A DNA stretch of 64,000 nt from Talpa occidentalis (GCF_014898055.3 NW_023601322.1:72630740-72694739), one strand, 5' to 3'; counted from the stretch's first letter, positions 46,235 to 58,589 are shown. Notes: a model not told the origin generated them from the sequence alone. Program-made: numbers and translations.

Positions 46235-46675
46235 GACAACAAAAATGTATTCGCTCATAATTCAGAAGGCTAGAAGTTCAAAGTCAAAGTGCTGACAGAG
46301 CCATGCTCCCTTCAAAGCCCCTAGGGGAGGATCCTCCCTTGCTGCTTCCAGCTTCTGGTAACGTCTGGCTTTCCTTGGCTGCGGGACTCCAGACTCTGCC
46401 TTCATCTCCATGTGACCGCCTTCCTTTTCTGTGTCTGTGTGTCTTCACATGGAATTCTTCCTTCTGTGTCTGTGTTCAAATTCCTCTCCTTTTACAAGGA
46501 CATCAGTCACAGTGAATTAGAGTCCACCCTGATGACCTCATCTTAAATTGATCAACTCTGCAAAGACCTTATTTCCAAGGAAGGGTACATCCAAGGAAGG
46601 GTACATTCATAGGTTCTGGGGGATAGGACTTTGACATATCTTTTTGTGGGGACACCATTCAACCCATAATGGTGG
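46235..46675. repeat. Old dispersed repeat, family not assigned, with a 16-bp tandem duplication
   Basis: Recognisable phrases are 'aaggctagaagttcaaagtc', 'tgtgtcttcacatggaattc', 'ccaccctgatgacctcatct' and 'ggacaccattcaacccataa'. Inside it the unit CCAAGGAAGGGTACAT is tandemly repeated (46,575-46,606). Confidence 0.6.
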
Positions 46676-49353
46676 GCAAAGGCTTGGAAGGGCCTAAGGC
46701 TCAGGGCCAGAGCTCATCACCCACCACCTTTGTATACATTTCCCTTGGACAGCTCTCTGGTCCTTGCACCTGCCTGGCGTGTTCCCTCCTCAAGACTCTT
46801 GCTCTCATAGTCCTCCCTCAGTCTCAACTGGAAAAGCGCCCCCTCTTTCTCAGTGGACAGGTGGCCTCTTCGGGAAGTCCTCTCAAACCCTCTCTAATCT
46901 GGAAGTGACTGTTTTCCTCTGATTTCTGACACTTGAAGATGCCAGTGGGCATCTTTTTTACCTGTCCCTTCTACTTCCTTCCCATCCCATGCCAAGTCCA
47001 GCATCAGGGAACCAGCAGCCTTGAGTCCAGCTCCTCAGCCATTTCCAAATTTCCACTGCTCCATCCCTACCCAGGCTACCCAGGACCTGTTTCTGCAGGT
47101 CTCCATTCTAGACCATAGTGCCCAACTATGTGATGGGCTCCCTTGTTCTGACCACACTGCATTTCCCAGGAGCTCCTAGGAGCTGTAAGCAACCCTGCTC
47201 CCACCAGCTGGCACCCCATGGGACCCACTTGGCACCACCAGTGCCAAGGGCTACAATGGACCACTGCCCAGAGGCAATTTAAGGGACTTGCCAAGGGCTC
47301 TCTGACTCAAACACTCTCCCTCACCCACCTGCCCCATCAGAAATGACACCATTAGCAAGTCTGACAGCATCCACCCCTGATAAGGGCAAATGCCCTGGCA
47401 GAGGAACTCTCTGGCAAGAGTAGCTGGGACTCGCCTGCCTCCAGGAGCGTGGTGGCTTGATGAGCAATCCCTCAAGTCTTACAGGAGACTTGCTCCCCAT
47501 GAGCAGGAGGGCCAGAAGACGGCCTATTCAGCAGAGCGTGGTCCAGAGGCAGCAGGCTGCAAGGTGGAGAAGAGGAGGGCAGTGGGGTAGCCCAGCCCTG
47601 GCCAGGCAGAGACGCACTAGGCCCCAGGACCCACACTAATGCTCAGTCTTTCTTCTCCCCTGCCTGCTCTCTTTTGTCCTGCAGCTCCCCGGCTAGAGAA
47701 AGGCCCCTCTGCATACTCGCAGCCTCTGAGCTGTTAGTGGCCTTTGGACTGAGGCCTCCAGGGCCCCACACCCAGGCTGGCACTCTTAGGGAGGAGGGAA
47801 AGGCCAGAACTATCACTCCCTGGGCACAGTCTCAAAGTGTCCTCAACCGGCCAGTCCTGTTCTGCCCTTTTCTCATGGGGAGGAGCTGGGAGCAGCGAAG
47901 AAGGCAGGGCTTAGACCAGAGGCACTATGCTGCCACTAGCCCTCCTCCCTACCTGGGCTCCTGGAGCTCACATTCTGATCTGGGGCCCTGGGAAATGCTA
48001 AGCTGCCTGGACTGCTCCTCCCTCCTACCGGAGGGACTGGAGGGTAGGATGGGGCTGTGCTCACCACCAGACCCCAAGGGACACAAAAAGGTTGGTTTGG
48101 AAGAGTGAGCCAGCCATTTCTAATAAGGAACTATTTTAGTTTTGCCATAATCAAGTCTAGTGCAAGGCTGCCCCAAATAGCCAGGTAAGGGATGCCAAAT
48201 GCCTGTAAGATGATTTGGTTCCTGAGGCCTGGTGTGGGTCAGGATGGTGGCCTCAGCTTCCAGGCCCCCAACCTCCACGAAGAAGCATCATCCCAGGCCT
48301 GGCTGCTAGTAGGTCCTTAGGCTAATGAAGGCTGTAAAGCCTACTCTTACCAACCCAATCAGTTCCCTCAGGGCAGACCTGATGAATAAAACCTTTCTTA
48401 GATGAAGGGCTTTGTGAAGGGTTTCATGGGGCTCTAGAGAGGGTAAGGAACACCAGGGATAAACCTCTTTGACTTTGAATCTGCTACTCATAAGAGAGAA
48501 GGCATCCCCACGCCTAGCCTGATTCTACGTTGGGGGTCCAGTCAGTGGGCTAGGCTTGCTGGGTTACTGAGGAGAGCTAAGTTGGGGGCTGCCTCCACCT
48601 AGGAAGCACACCCTTGGAGGGTCCCTACTGGCCTTCCATGGGCTTGGTTCTCTACTAAGTGTAGTTAGACCTGCTGGTGTTCATTGTTCCCTCCCTCACA
48701 GAGGAAGGACAGGAATGAGCAGGGTGTGGCATGGCCCATGTGGACCTCAACTGAATCCTGAATGTGGTACAGGAAGGGGGGTGCAGGAAGGGGGTGCAGA
48801 GACACCCAGGGGGCACTTTGAAGTAGGGCCAGCTGTCTTTGCTTAGTTGTCACTGGGCTGTAAAATTCTTCTGTCCAACTTTCTCACCAGACCCTCAGAC
48901 ACCGTCTGGAGAATCTGTGGGGTGTGACCTGCCTCATCTGGGGGATAATTCCCAAGTCCAACAACCCCCAGACTTAAAAGTATCACCTGGAGGACTTTGT
49001 GCAGGCCCAGGAATCTGCTCCAATCTCCTCCCTCAGCCCACTGTTGACTTCTCTGAGAAGCTCATCTCTTCCCCCTGCTGCCCGTGGACTTCCTGAACAC
49101 GAGCCCACAGCTTCCAGCCTCGGTGGTACAGACTATCAATGGTTAATGCCTGCATCACCACTGTCTGGCCATGGGCAAGGTATTTAACCTCTCTGGGCTT
49201 CATTTGCCTTATAAGATGACTTAGAAATGAAAATAATGATAGTCCTTATCTTAAAGGATCATTGTGGAGATCAAATGAGATCATTCAAGTTGGCACACAG
49301 TGAGCCCTTAATAAAAGCAACAGGGGGTAGGAGGGTATCATTGATGTTATCTG
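46676..49353. other. Intergenic sequence
   Basis: Mostly unique sequence. A MIR lies at 49,130-49,320; 46,730-46,900 is weakly L2-like. No exon is supported; open frames here have no recognisable domain. Confidence 0.6.
49130..49320 (+). repeat. MIR SINE, 3' two thirds
   Basis: Sense MIR: 'gcaaggtatttaacctctct', 'tgtggagatcaaatgagatc' and 'cagtgagcccttaataaaag'. Confidence 0.85.
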
Positions 49354-49368
49354 TGGGTACCCCTCTTT

Positions 49369-49627
49369 TTTTTAAGATTTATTTATTTATTTATTTAATA
49401 CAAGAGCTGGGGTACAGGTCAGAGGCGTGGGAGGGTAAGAGGATTCACCAGAGAGAGAGTGGGGAGCAGAACAGGCAGACGATTGAAATATACTGCTGAG
49501 GGGAGCAGCGGATGCAACAGGAGAGATCTACCGCACAATGGGGGATTCTTGCTTGTCGGCCAGGATTGAACCTGCACTGCAAAGGCTTACAGCGCTGCAT
49601 TCAACCCGCTGAGCCACAGGGGAGGCC

Positions 49628-49628
<1 letters not shown>
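49369..49628 (-). mobile_element. Lineage-specific SINE, copy 7 (right monomer of a dimer)
   Basis: Minus-strand copy with head GGGCCTCCCCTGTGGCTCAG, body CCCCTCAGCAGTATATTTC and tail of TAAAT units. It abuts copy 8 head to tail. Confidence 0.93.
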
Positions 49629-49663
<35 letters not shown>

Positions 49664-49914
49664 ACTTATTTATAGAAGAACCGGGGTACAGGCCAGAGTC
49701 GCCGGAGGGTGAGAGGACTCACCAGAGACAGAGTGGGGAACAGTACAAGCAGGCTGATGAAATACACTGCTGAGGGGAGCAGCAGGTGCGACAGGAGAGG
49801 TCTGCTGCACCATGTGGGACCCTTGCCTGTCGGCCAGGATTGAACCAGCGCTACAGAGGATGCAGACAGCTTCACAGCACTGCACTCAACCACCTGTGCC
49901 ACCAGGGGAGGCCC
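49629..49914 (-). mobile_element. Lineage-specific SINE, copy 8 (left monomer of a dimer)
   Basis: Minus-strand copy with head GGGCCTCCCCTGGTGGCACA and a pure A tail of about 26 residues that leads straight into the head of copy 7. A 15-bp duplication with one mismatch (TGGGTACCCCTCTTT at 49,354-49,368; TGGGGACCCCTCTTT at 49,915-49,929) flanks the pair as a whole. Confidence 0.93.
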
Positions 49915-49929
49915 TGGGGACCCCTCTTT

Positions 49930-50884
49930 AACCTACTTTTCATACTCTTCTGTGACTCTCCTCCAGCCTCCCAAAACACACACTTGTTGCCTTTCTAATG
50001 TCTCCGCAGTCAGTAGTGGGTGGTTGGTGAGGTTCGGCTCCCAGGTGGGTGGAAGACAGGGACTTATGTCTGAGCAGCCTGCCTCCCTGGGCGGAAGGCT
50101 CGGATGAGCTCTGCGGGGACCTGGATGCTCTCACTTTGGTCACCATTCACACTCGCATTTCAAGGGGATTTCAAAAATCAGCATTTCTGTGGTAGAAGCC
50201 AAGAAACAGAGAGAGTGAGGGAGTCACTGAAGGCCACACAGCAAGCTTAGGCCAGAGCTGGGTGAGAGCCCATGTGGACTGGCCATCCAGCTCTCCTCCC
50301 CACTTGACTCAACAGCTCTTATTTCTTCAGAAGTCTCTGGAGCTTTCCTATTCAGAGAAAGCAGCAAACAAAGTGTATAGCCAGCCCCCTGGGCCTGGAG
50401 CCCTGAACTCCCAGGGCAGACCCACAGGCTGACTGAGACATTACCGGAGTAGATGATTCAACTTCCTGCCTTTTGAGAGCGCCCAGACCACAGAGGTTTT
50501 TTTGCTTGGAGGAGGGGGCACCTCTCTGCATATCACTCTAGAGGCAAGCAGAAGGTGGGCCCAAAGGATCAGGAGAAGACCCTACAATAAACCACAAGGA
50601 CTAGGCAGGCATGGGATAGTCCCTCAGGGGCAATATCATAACCCTGACCAGCAGTTTCCTAAAGCCTGTCTCTTTGGGTTAATGATTACTACCTAGGGTA
50701 ACCACTGTTCCGGTTTTCCTGGGACTATCCTGGTGTTAGCATCAAAAATCCCACATTGCAGGAAACCCCTCAATCCCAGTTCCTAGGGGCAAATCAGAAC
50801 AGTCACTCTATTAGCACCCATGTTTTGGTAGGATGTGGCTTACTGCCTCAGTGATTCTGGGAGTCTGGGCCCCAGGACAGCACA
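49930..50884. other. Intergenic sequence
   Basis: A weak antisense MIR near 50,190-50,260. The 22-base string beginning TCTAGAGGCAAGCAGAAGG near 50,537 recurs at 51,211. No exon seen. Confidence 0.6.
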
Positions 50885-50892
50885 TTCTAGAA

Positions 50893-51209
50893 CAGGGAAT
50901 TGGCAAACTGTGGCCTGAGGGCCTGATCTGGCCTTCTGCCTATTTTTGTACAGCCCTCGAGCTAAGAATAGTGTTCATATTTTTAAAAGGTTGAAAAAAA
51001 ATTAAAGAAGAAAATATTTCATGACACATGGAAATTAAATGAGATTCCAATTTCAGTATTCATTAACAAAGGAACACAGCAACATCCCATCATTTACATA
51101 TTGTCCTGGCTGCCTTCACATTACAAAACTGAGTCGAGTAGCTGCAACAGACACTGTATAGACCTATGGATCGCAAAGTCTAAAATATTTATTTTCTGGC
51201 TGATCCCTG
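50893..51209. mobile_element. Non-autonomous hAT-like DNA transposon, 317 bp, both ends present
   Basis: Ends CAGGGAATTGGCAAACTG and, inverted, CAGGGATCAGCCAG are imperfect terminal inverted repeats. The 8-bp flanks TTCTAGAA (50,885-50,892) and TTCTAGAG (51,210-51,217) form a target duplication with one mismatch, the hAT length. The interior contains 'tttgtacagccctcgagcta', a phrase of a common mammalian hAT-type repeat. It has no coding capacity. Confidence 0.85.
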
Positions 51210-51217
51210 TTCTAGAG

Positions 51218-51917
51218 GCAAGCAGAAGGTGGCGTAGCCGGACCCTCTCACTGGGTGTTGGTGTGTGTGAGTGGTCAGTGATGTTTTGGTGAAGAAATTC
51301 AGAATGGAGGAGAGAGAGGTTAGGGGGGTGGGCACAAGAGCATAGCACCAAGCCAGAATTTAGCAGGTTAGCTTCAAGGCAGGGACAAAGCACCCATTTC
51401 TCATTTGCATACAGTAATGGGGTGAAGGTTGGAAGGTCTGATTTTCTGACGTCTGTGTCTAGTCTTCCAAAAGGATGCTGTCAGCGCCAGTAACTCAGCT
51501 ATGCCAGGGACTTTGGCGTGACCTAGGGCAGGTCCTGCTTCCTATAGGCCCAATTCTGCGGCTTCACCAGCCCACAGAGTGAGTACCTACTGGCTTTGGG
51601 ACAGACCTAGACTCTCTTCCAGAACCAGAAACTTTATTCTATCTGGCTTTTCACCAAGGTCAGGAGGCACTCTTAGGGTCTGTTGACATTGGAATGGTCC
51701 ATGAACTGTGTTTCCCTTTCTTCTAAATGTTTGTGGTTAGGGGCTCTCCTCCCTGAGAGAAGGTGCAGGTGGCTGTTAGCCCCATGACCCCTGCTTTTTA
51801 GGTGAACATCACTAGCAACATCTCTACTGGACAGTGCCAAGCCACATCCTAAGTGCTGTTGAGGTGAACTAGCTGGCAGTTGACAATCTGGGACAGCCTG
51901 AGCAATGTAGAAAAAGG
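51218..51917. other. Intergenic sequence
   Basis: Unique-looking sequence between the hAT-like element and the LINE-1. No feature recognised. Confidence 0.6.
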
Positions 51918-53968
51918 CTAGTGAAAGCCAGAGCAATAAGACAAGAGAAAGACGTACAAGGAATCCAAATAAGGAAGGAAGAAGTTAAACTATCACTATT
52001 TGCAGATGATATGATAATATACATAGAGAACCCCAAAAACTCCACAGAAAAACTAATTCAACTAAGCAATCAGTTTAGTAAAGTGGCAGGATATAAAATC
52101 AACACGCAAAATCATTAGCCTTCCTATACACAAACAATAAATTTGAAGAAGAAGAAATCAAATAAACCATCCCTTTTATTATTGAAACAAAAAAAAATCA
52201 AATACTTGGGAATAAACCTAACAAATGAGGTAAAGGACCTATATAAAGAAAACTATAAAACGCTGTTAAAAGAAATAGAAGACACAAACAAATGGAAACA
52301 CATCCCTTGCTCATGGATTGGAAGAATTAACATTTTTAAAATGGCCATCCTAAAAGCAATTTACAGATTCAATGCTATTCCAATAAAAATTTCAATGACA
52401 TTCTTCAAAGAAATAGAACAATTATTGATGAAATTCATATGGAATCACCAAAAACCCTGAATAGCCAAAGCACTCCTGAAAAAAAAGAAGGGAATGGAGG
52501 CATCACACGCCCAGATTTCAAACTATACTACAAAGCCATAATCATCAAAACTGCATGGTATTAGACTAAGAACAGACACACGAACCAATGGAACCGAATA
52601 GAAAATCCAGAAATAAACCCACAGATTTATGGCCAATTAATCAAAGGAGCAAAGAATATGCACTGGAGCAAAGAAAGTTTGTTCAATAAATGGTGCTGGG
52701 AAAACTGGGTCACTACAAGCTTCAAGAATGAAGCTTGACTACTACCTCACACCATGCACAAAAAAAACCAACTCAAAATGGATTAAAGAACTAGACATAA
52801 GACCTGAAACCATAAAATATATAGAAGAAAATATAGGCGAAACACTACATGACATGCACCTCAAAGACATCTTTGCAGACACAGCACCCAAAGCAGTGAT
52901 AGAGAAGGCAAAGATTAACAGCTGGGATTACATCAAATTAAAGAGCTTTTGCACAGCAAAGAGACAATAACCAAAACAAAGAGAAATCCCACCAACTGGG
53001 AGAACATTTTTGCACACAACACTAATGATAAAGGACTGATCACAAAAATCTACAAAGAGCTGATGAGACTCAACAAAAGCAAAGAAAATAATCCAGTCAA
53101 AAAATGGGCAGAAGAGATAAAAAAAAAAAATTCTCCAAAGAGGAAATGCAAATGGCCAACAGGCATATGAAAAAATGTTCAACATCACTTGTAATCAGGG
53201 AAATGCAAATCAAAACTACCATGAGATACCATCTTACATCAGTGAGAATGGCACATATTAAAAAAACTAGCAACAACAAATGTTGGCGATGTTGTGGAGA
53301 AAAAGGAACTCTTCTTGCATTGCTGGTGGGAGTACAAACTGGTCCAACCACTATGGAGAGCTATGTGGAGATTTCTTGACCTACTAAACATAGAGCTTCC
53401 ATATGATCCAGCAATTCCACTCCTAGGTATTTCCCCAAATGACACAGAAACATTAATTCCAAAGGGTACCTGTATCCCTATTTTTATAGCGGCACTATTT
53501 ACAATAGCTAAGCTATAGAAACAACCCAAATGCCCAAAAATAGATGACTAGATCAAGAAGATGTGGTACATATACAATGGAATATTACTCAGCAATCAAA
53601 AAAGATAAACACATGCAGTTTGCAGCAACATGGATGGAGCTGGAAGGGATCATACTCAGCAAAATAAGTCAGAAAGAAAAAGAAAAATACCGATGGTCTC
53701 ACTCATTGCAGGAATTTAGAAAACCTAAATAAGGGACCAGGAAAAAGACTATTAATACAAAGTGAAAATCAAAATCAACAAGCAACTATAAACCAGAGAC
53801 ACACCATGGGAGTGGGGGGAGGGAAGGGGAGAGGAAGGACTGGGGTCAAAATAAGAAGGGGGTGCAATTGTATGGGAAATATAACCAAAATGATAATGCA
53901 TACATTGTGCAAAAATGAAAAATGATGTAAGAATTATATGAAATAAAATATTAATTAAAAAAATAAAT
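51918..53968 (+). mobile_element. 5'-truncated LINE-1 with broken ORF2
   Basis: About 2.05 kb in sense orientation, starting inside the reverse transcriptase region. The RT active-site motif FADDM is at 51,999-52,013. Downstream come the ORF2 C-terminal part, in pieces because of stops and frameshifts (open stretches near 51,921-52,118, 52,143-52,460 and 52,728-52,970), then the 3' UTR and an A-rich end. No complete ORF1 or ORF2 exists, so it cannot move by itself. It is less diverged than the L1 at 38.8 kb, so it is younger. I could not identify a convincing target duplication. Confidence 0.95.
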
Positions 53969-54088
53969 ACACTACTAAAAATATATATAAATTGGAGCTT
54001 AAAATGTAAATATAAGTGCAAAGCAAATAAATGGTCATCCAGGCAAAAAGAAAATAGTTTCCTGAATGCACAGAATTTTTAAAGTTTT

Positions 54089-54405
54089 TTTTTTTTTATT
54101 TTTTTTTATAGAGGCATGTTTTATTTTTATTTATTTATTTGTTTGTTTGTTTTGTTTATACATGCACTGGGTACAGTCAGAAGCGCGGGAGGGTGAGAGA
54201 ATTCACCAGAGCCAGAGCGGGGAGCAGAGCAGGCAGAAGGACCGAAGTACACTGCTGAGGGGAGCAGTGGGCAGCAGGAGAGGTCTGCGCGCCATGTGGG
54301 ACCCTCCTCTGGTGGCCGGGGAGCAGCCGGGGATCGAACCGGCGCCGCAGAGGCTGCGGGCAGCTTTGCAACCCAGCGCTCAACCGCTGCGCCACCGGGG
54401 AGGCC
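54089..54405 (-). mobile_element. Lineage-specific SINE, copy 9 (youngest subfamily, with extra 3' tail)
   Basis: Very well preserved: head GGGCCTCCCCGGTGGCGCAG, A box TGGCGCAGCGG, B box GGTTCGATCCC, the GGCCACCAGAGG block and body CTCAGCAGTGTACTTCGG. It is bounded by a perfect 18-bp target duplication (CAGAATTTTTAAAGTTTT at 54,071-54,088 and 54,406-54,423). Beyond the A-rich repeat it carries the extra string AACATGCCTCTATA and a second A-run, shared only with copy 12. Confidence 0.98.
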
Positions 54406-54594
54406 CAGAATTTTTAAAGTTTTAAGGAATATTATCAAAGAATTTTATCAGCCTGACATGTCTGGAACAGAAATTATGTTATGGAAGTTGTAATCAGTGA
54501 AGTCAGAGACAAAAGCAGGAACCAGATCATGAGGAACTTTGTGCATTTCTAAGATTGGGATTTGGTTTATGGAGAAACTTAAGAGCAAAAAGCA

Positions 54595-54835
54595 GGGCCT
54601 CCCTGGTGGCGCAAGGGGTTAAACACAGCACTGTGAAGTTATCTGTGGTCTCTGCAGAACAAGTTCAATCCCCAGCCAGCCAGGGAGCTACCCACATGGG
54701 GCAGCAGACCTCTCCTGCTGTCTCACCAGCTGCTCCCCTCAGTCTGCCTGTTCTGTTCCCTGCTCTGTCTCTGGTGAATCCCCTCACCTCTGGCCTATGC
54801 CCCAGTTCTTGTATGCATAAATTTAAAAAAAAAGA
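54595..54835 (+). mobile_element. Lineage-specific SINE, copy 10
   Basis: Older subfamily: head GGGCCTCCCTGGTGGCGCAA; the body lacks the CAGTGTATTTC part (it jumps from CTCCCCTCAG to TCTGCCTGTTC), a small internal deletion. Tail TATGCATAAATTT then A/G-rich. Confidence 0.92.
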
Positions 54836-55264
54836 AGAAGAAAAGAAAAAGGCTAGTAAAATTGGGACCAATGCCAAGTCTAAAATGCCCTTGTCTTTTA
54901 TACAATGAGATACGCTCTCCTTTCTTTCCAGGGGGCTGGAGAGGGGTTTATCTGAGAAGCACATGGTTTTTGGAAGTTAGTAGGAGCTGACCTCAGTAAG
55001 GATCGCTACAAGCCCTGGCTAAGCACCTGCAGCAGTCTATCTGGTCTGCTCACACAAGGCCCTTTGGAGGCCTCCTGGGTGTCCTCTAAGACTCTCAGCT
55101 CCCCCTGGGCATAGTCACCCCTTTGGGCTCCTCTCCCTTTGCCATTGTTCCCACAGCTCTGGATGTTTTAGGACTTCTAAGGATCAACAAAAGACACCAC
55201 AGAAAGCACTACTCAATTTTTAAGCTCTCTCTGGAATTCCTGCTTGGGTCAGAGCAGTTATTTA

Positions 55265-55810
55265 TCTTATTTTTTTTTTTAATTGAAGTATATGTAGAGA
55301 AATGTAACAAAAATATCAGTGTTCCACTCCTGTAAACACACCTGTGTAACCACTACCTATGTGGCCAGAAACAGGGCATCACCTGCAGCACCTGGTGATG
55401 CCCCTAGTACCCTCTCCAAATCACTGTCCCAGGGCAATCACTGCAGTGGCCCCTAGCACCAGATTCCTTTTGCTTTTTTTTTTTTTTAACTCTGGGTAAA
55501 TGGACTTGTCTAGTACGCACTATTTTTATGTCTGGCTTCTCCTGCTCAATGAGATTCACCCCTGTTACTATGTATAAAATACTTTGATCAGTGTCATTGT
55601 TACCCTCCATTTTAAGAATACATCACCATTTATCTATTCTCATGCTGGTGGAAATTGGGGTTGTTTTCAGCCTTTGCTGTTACAAACAGGGCATATGTGT
55701 CCTTTCTTTTGAGTGTGTCTACTTAGGAATGGAATTGGTAGACATTAGAGTAGGCCTGTATTTAGCTTTAGGAGATATTGCTGAACAGTTTTTAAATGGT
55801 TTTATCTAAG
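55265..55810 (-). repeat. Ancient LINE-1 3' fragment, antisense
   Basis: Diverged antisense L1: 'tttaattgaagtatatgtag', 'tatgtctggcttctcctgct', 'gagattcacccctgttacta' and 'ttacaaacagggcatatgtg'. Confidence 0.8.
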
Positions 55811-57159
55811 ATTTTTGCTGGGTTTTTTTTTGTTTTGTTTTGTTTTTTAAGCACAGGCTGCAACTTCAGATGATGTTCCTAAAACTATTATTAGTGGGGA
55901 AAAGCAATATCTCAACTCATTTCTCTGGCTGCAGATACTTGTCAGATGAACTTCAAAGGTGATTCAGAAACAATGTCCACACAAGCTCTGGTGTGCCATG
56001 TCCTTGACTTACTAACAGCTCTTGATCTCAGGCTTGTGGGGGATGTGGAGACTATCAGGGCTCATGCATCACCAGGTTCTTGGCCCTAAAGGCAACAGTT
56101 GACCCTAAAGTTTCAGAACCCCAAATCAAAAAATGGGGTCTGACAACTGGACAGCATATATGAAGCTAAGAACATTCTGGGAAACCCATTTTTCCAACTA
56201 TGGATGAGCACAATGAGGCCATGTAGGGTCAGGTATCCCCACGTTGTCACATGGTGCTGTAAATACAACAGGGGCCCTTTGTGCCTCAACTGACTTAGCA
56301 GCTCAGGTCTGGTGGGGCCTATAGGTGGCTGCTCACAGAATCTGGGGGGAAAGGTCTCCATCTGGTCCCTTTTTGAGAAGTTTCTGATCCTTGAGGTCCT
56401 GATTCCCTGCTATTATCCACAATACCAAGCAGAGTTTCTCAAAGGTAGGTCCTGTCCTCAGGTCATTTTCCCTGGCCCAAGTTTTCAACCCCTAGAATGG
56501 ACAGAATTGACTACATCTCTGAAAGAAACTTCTTTCTGTATCTTGTTTGAGACAGAAAGTGGTTGTCCTAAGGTTTGAGTAATGCTTTCCATCACTTTGA
56601 AGCACTGTTCATTAAGGGAGCAAGCGCCATCATTAGCTCATTGCTCATAGCGATGAAGGTCAGTTGGTATTCATGGTAGCCTTGGGTTCTAGACCATCAT
56701 TGTGAGAGGATACTCTCCCTGGTAACTATCTTCTAGGAGATCCCAGACTTGGGGCCCTCAGCTCCTTGATTACTGTGCTATGCCAGGAAGAATTTATAAT
56801 AGACCTAGGTTAGTTACTTGCACTTTATGTAGACATCATATGTGCTTGGCTGAAGAGCCTACCAAACATGATCAAAACGACAAGAAGGTTGTTTCAGGCC
56901 ATATATCCCCAGACTGGTTTGTGTTGACTTAATGCTGGGATTTGGAGAGGTGGGGGCAAGTTACAGCGCATCCTCATCCAGAGAGTCCTGGCCTTTAGAT
57001 TGATGTTGAATAGTCCAAGCTATTGATCATTTGTCCCTCTATGTTCTCATCTATAGAATGGGATGAGTGTGAGGAATTGTTTTATCACAGGACTCCGGAG
57101 AAGTACTGTACCAGAGAAAAAGCCCTCTGTTGATTTCATTGCGGATATCCTCAAGGAAT

Positions 57160-57570
57160 TGGCTCCAGGCTAGTGCCTTGGCAGAGTATGTAGGAAAGAA
57201 TCAATTAGAACTTTTTTAGCTGCAAGTGATGTAAAACTTGCCAGTACTAACGTAAGCAAAAGGGATCTATGTATTATTTTTGGTTGGTTGGTTTAATGCA
57301 AAAGTGCATGAGTTTTAGGTGCAGCCAGGGACTCAATAACGTCATCAGGGTCAGGACAGTCTTCATTTCAGCTTTCTTTAGGATTGGCCTTGTTTATAGA
57401 CTCTGTGGTGGCAAGACAACTGTCAGCAGCTCCAGGCTGATGCCCTCATATCTTCTAGTCCAATGAAAAAACAACATCCTTTTCTGGGCCAGTCAAATAC
57501 CTGGCACAGCTCTGATTGGACCTCATGGCTTGGCTTGGGTGACATGCCTATCCCTACACCAACCATTATG
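57160..57570. repeat. Old dispersed repeat, family not assigned
   Basis: Phrases such as 'tttttagctgcaagtgatgt', 'cagcagctccaggctgatgc' and 'ggcttgggtgacatgcctat' recall a dispersed mammalian repeat that I cannot name. Confidence 0.5.
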
Positions 57571-58589
57571 CAACTCTGTATAGTACGACTAGCTATTAGC
57601 CAGGTCCGGTTTTCTTAAACCAGAGGATTAACTCTCAAGCCAGAGAATTAATTCTGCCTGAAGTATATGAACTGAAAATGATGAGAAGAGGCCTTTCTCA
57701 CATGAAAACTGGGGTGCTATCGCAAGAAGAGGGGGATGACACTAAGCAGGGAAATTACAACAGTTCTCAATAGAGAACAGGTGTCTACTGGCAGAATTTC
57801 TTGGTTCTGAGTCAGTCGAGTAAAAGTATGAGATACCACCCACCTCCAAGAAAACTTTGGGCTACCCCATATATTGCCCACCCCTCTGGGACTTGGTACT
57901 TCATAGCTAATCAGCATACAATCTGGGCACCCTGAAATCCACAAGGGGCACTAGTTCCCACCTGCAACAGGGGTCATGTGGACTATGCCTCGCTTATGCT
58001 CTAATTGTTCTGTGTTCTATTTGAGGGCAGGAACCATGACTGTCCCTGCCTCAGTAGTTGCAGAAAGAGCTATGGAATGAATAATGATCTTTGGCAGTTG
58101 TGTCAAATTCGATACCTTCTCAAACCTCTTTAACATCATAATCTTATTTGATTCTTTGTTTTTCTTTTTGGTGACCCAGGATCTGAACCCTCTTCCTGTC
58201 ATGGGGAATTCCCCTCATTCTAAGGCAGAGCCCACGTCCCACCATAAAGACTGAAAGTACCATGAGCATCTTTTCCCAGCCTCCCTGTGGCTCTGTTAGA
58301 GGCCACGACCTAAGCTTGACAATTATGCATACAGGTTCCAGAGACTGTAACCAGAAGCAAGTGACCCAAAGAAGCTGGGACCATAGACAGTTCTCCTTGG
58401 TGGTAATTATGAGCACATGAGGCCAGCACTCCTAGGTGGCAGAGATAGTGGAACCCACAGAAATAGGCAGGGTGCTGTGGTGCAGCCTAGAGAGACTTGT
58501 GCATGTGGTGGTGGGGACAGTGACAGCAGCAGAGTCTTGGCTAAGCCAGTCCTGCAGTGTGACCTGGGGTCCCGCTGATGGCTACAGCA

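Noticed and set aside
51921..53188. Plus-strand open frames with a reverse transcriptase motif as a host gene
   Set aside because: They are pieces of a truncated LINE-1 ORF2 with stops and frameshifts, not a host gene.
54127..54438. Minus-strand open frames in several SINE copies (here and near 16.3, 16.7 and 63.3 kb)
   Set aside because: They arise from the GC-rich SINE body; the element is non-coding.
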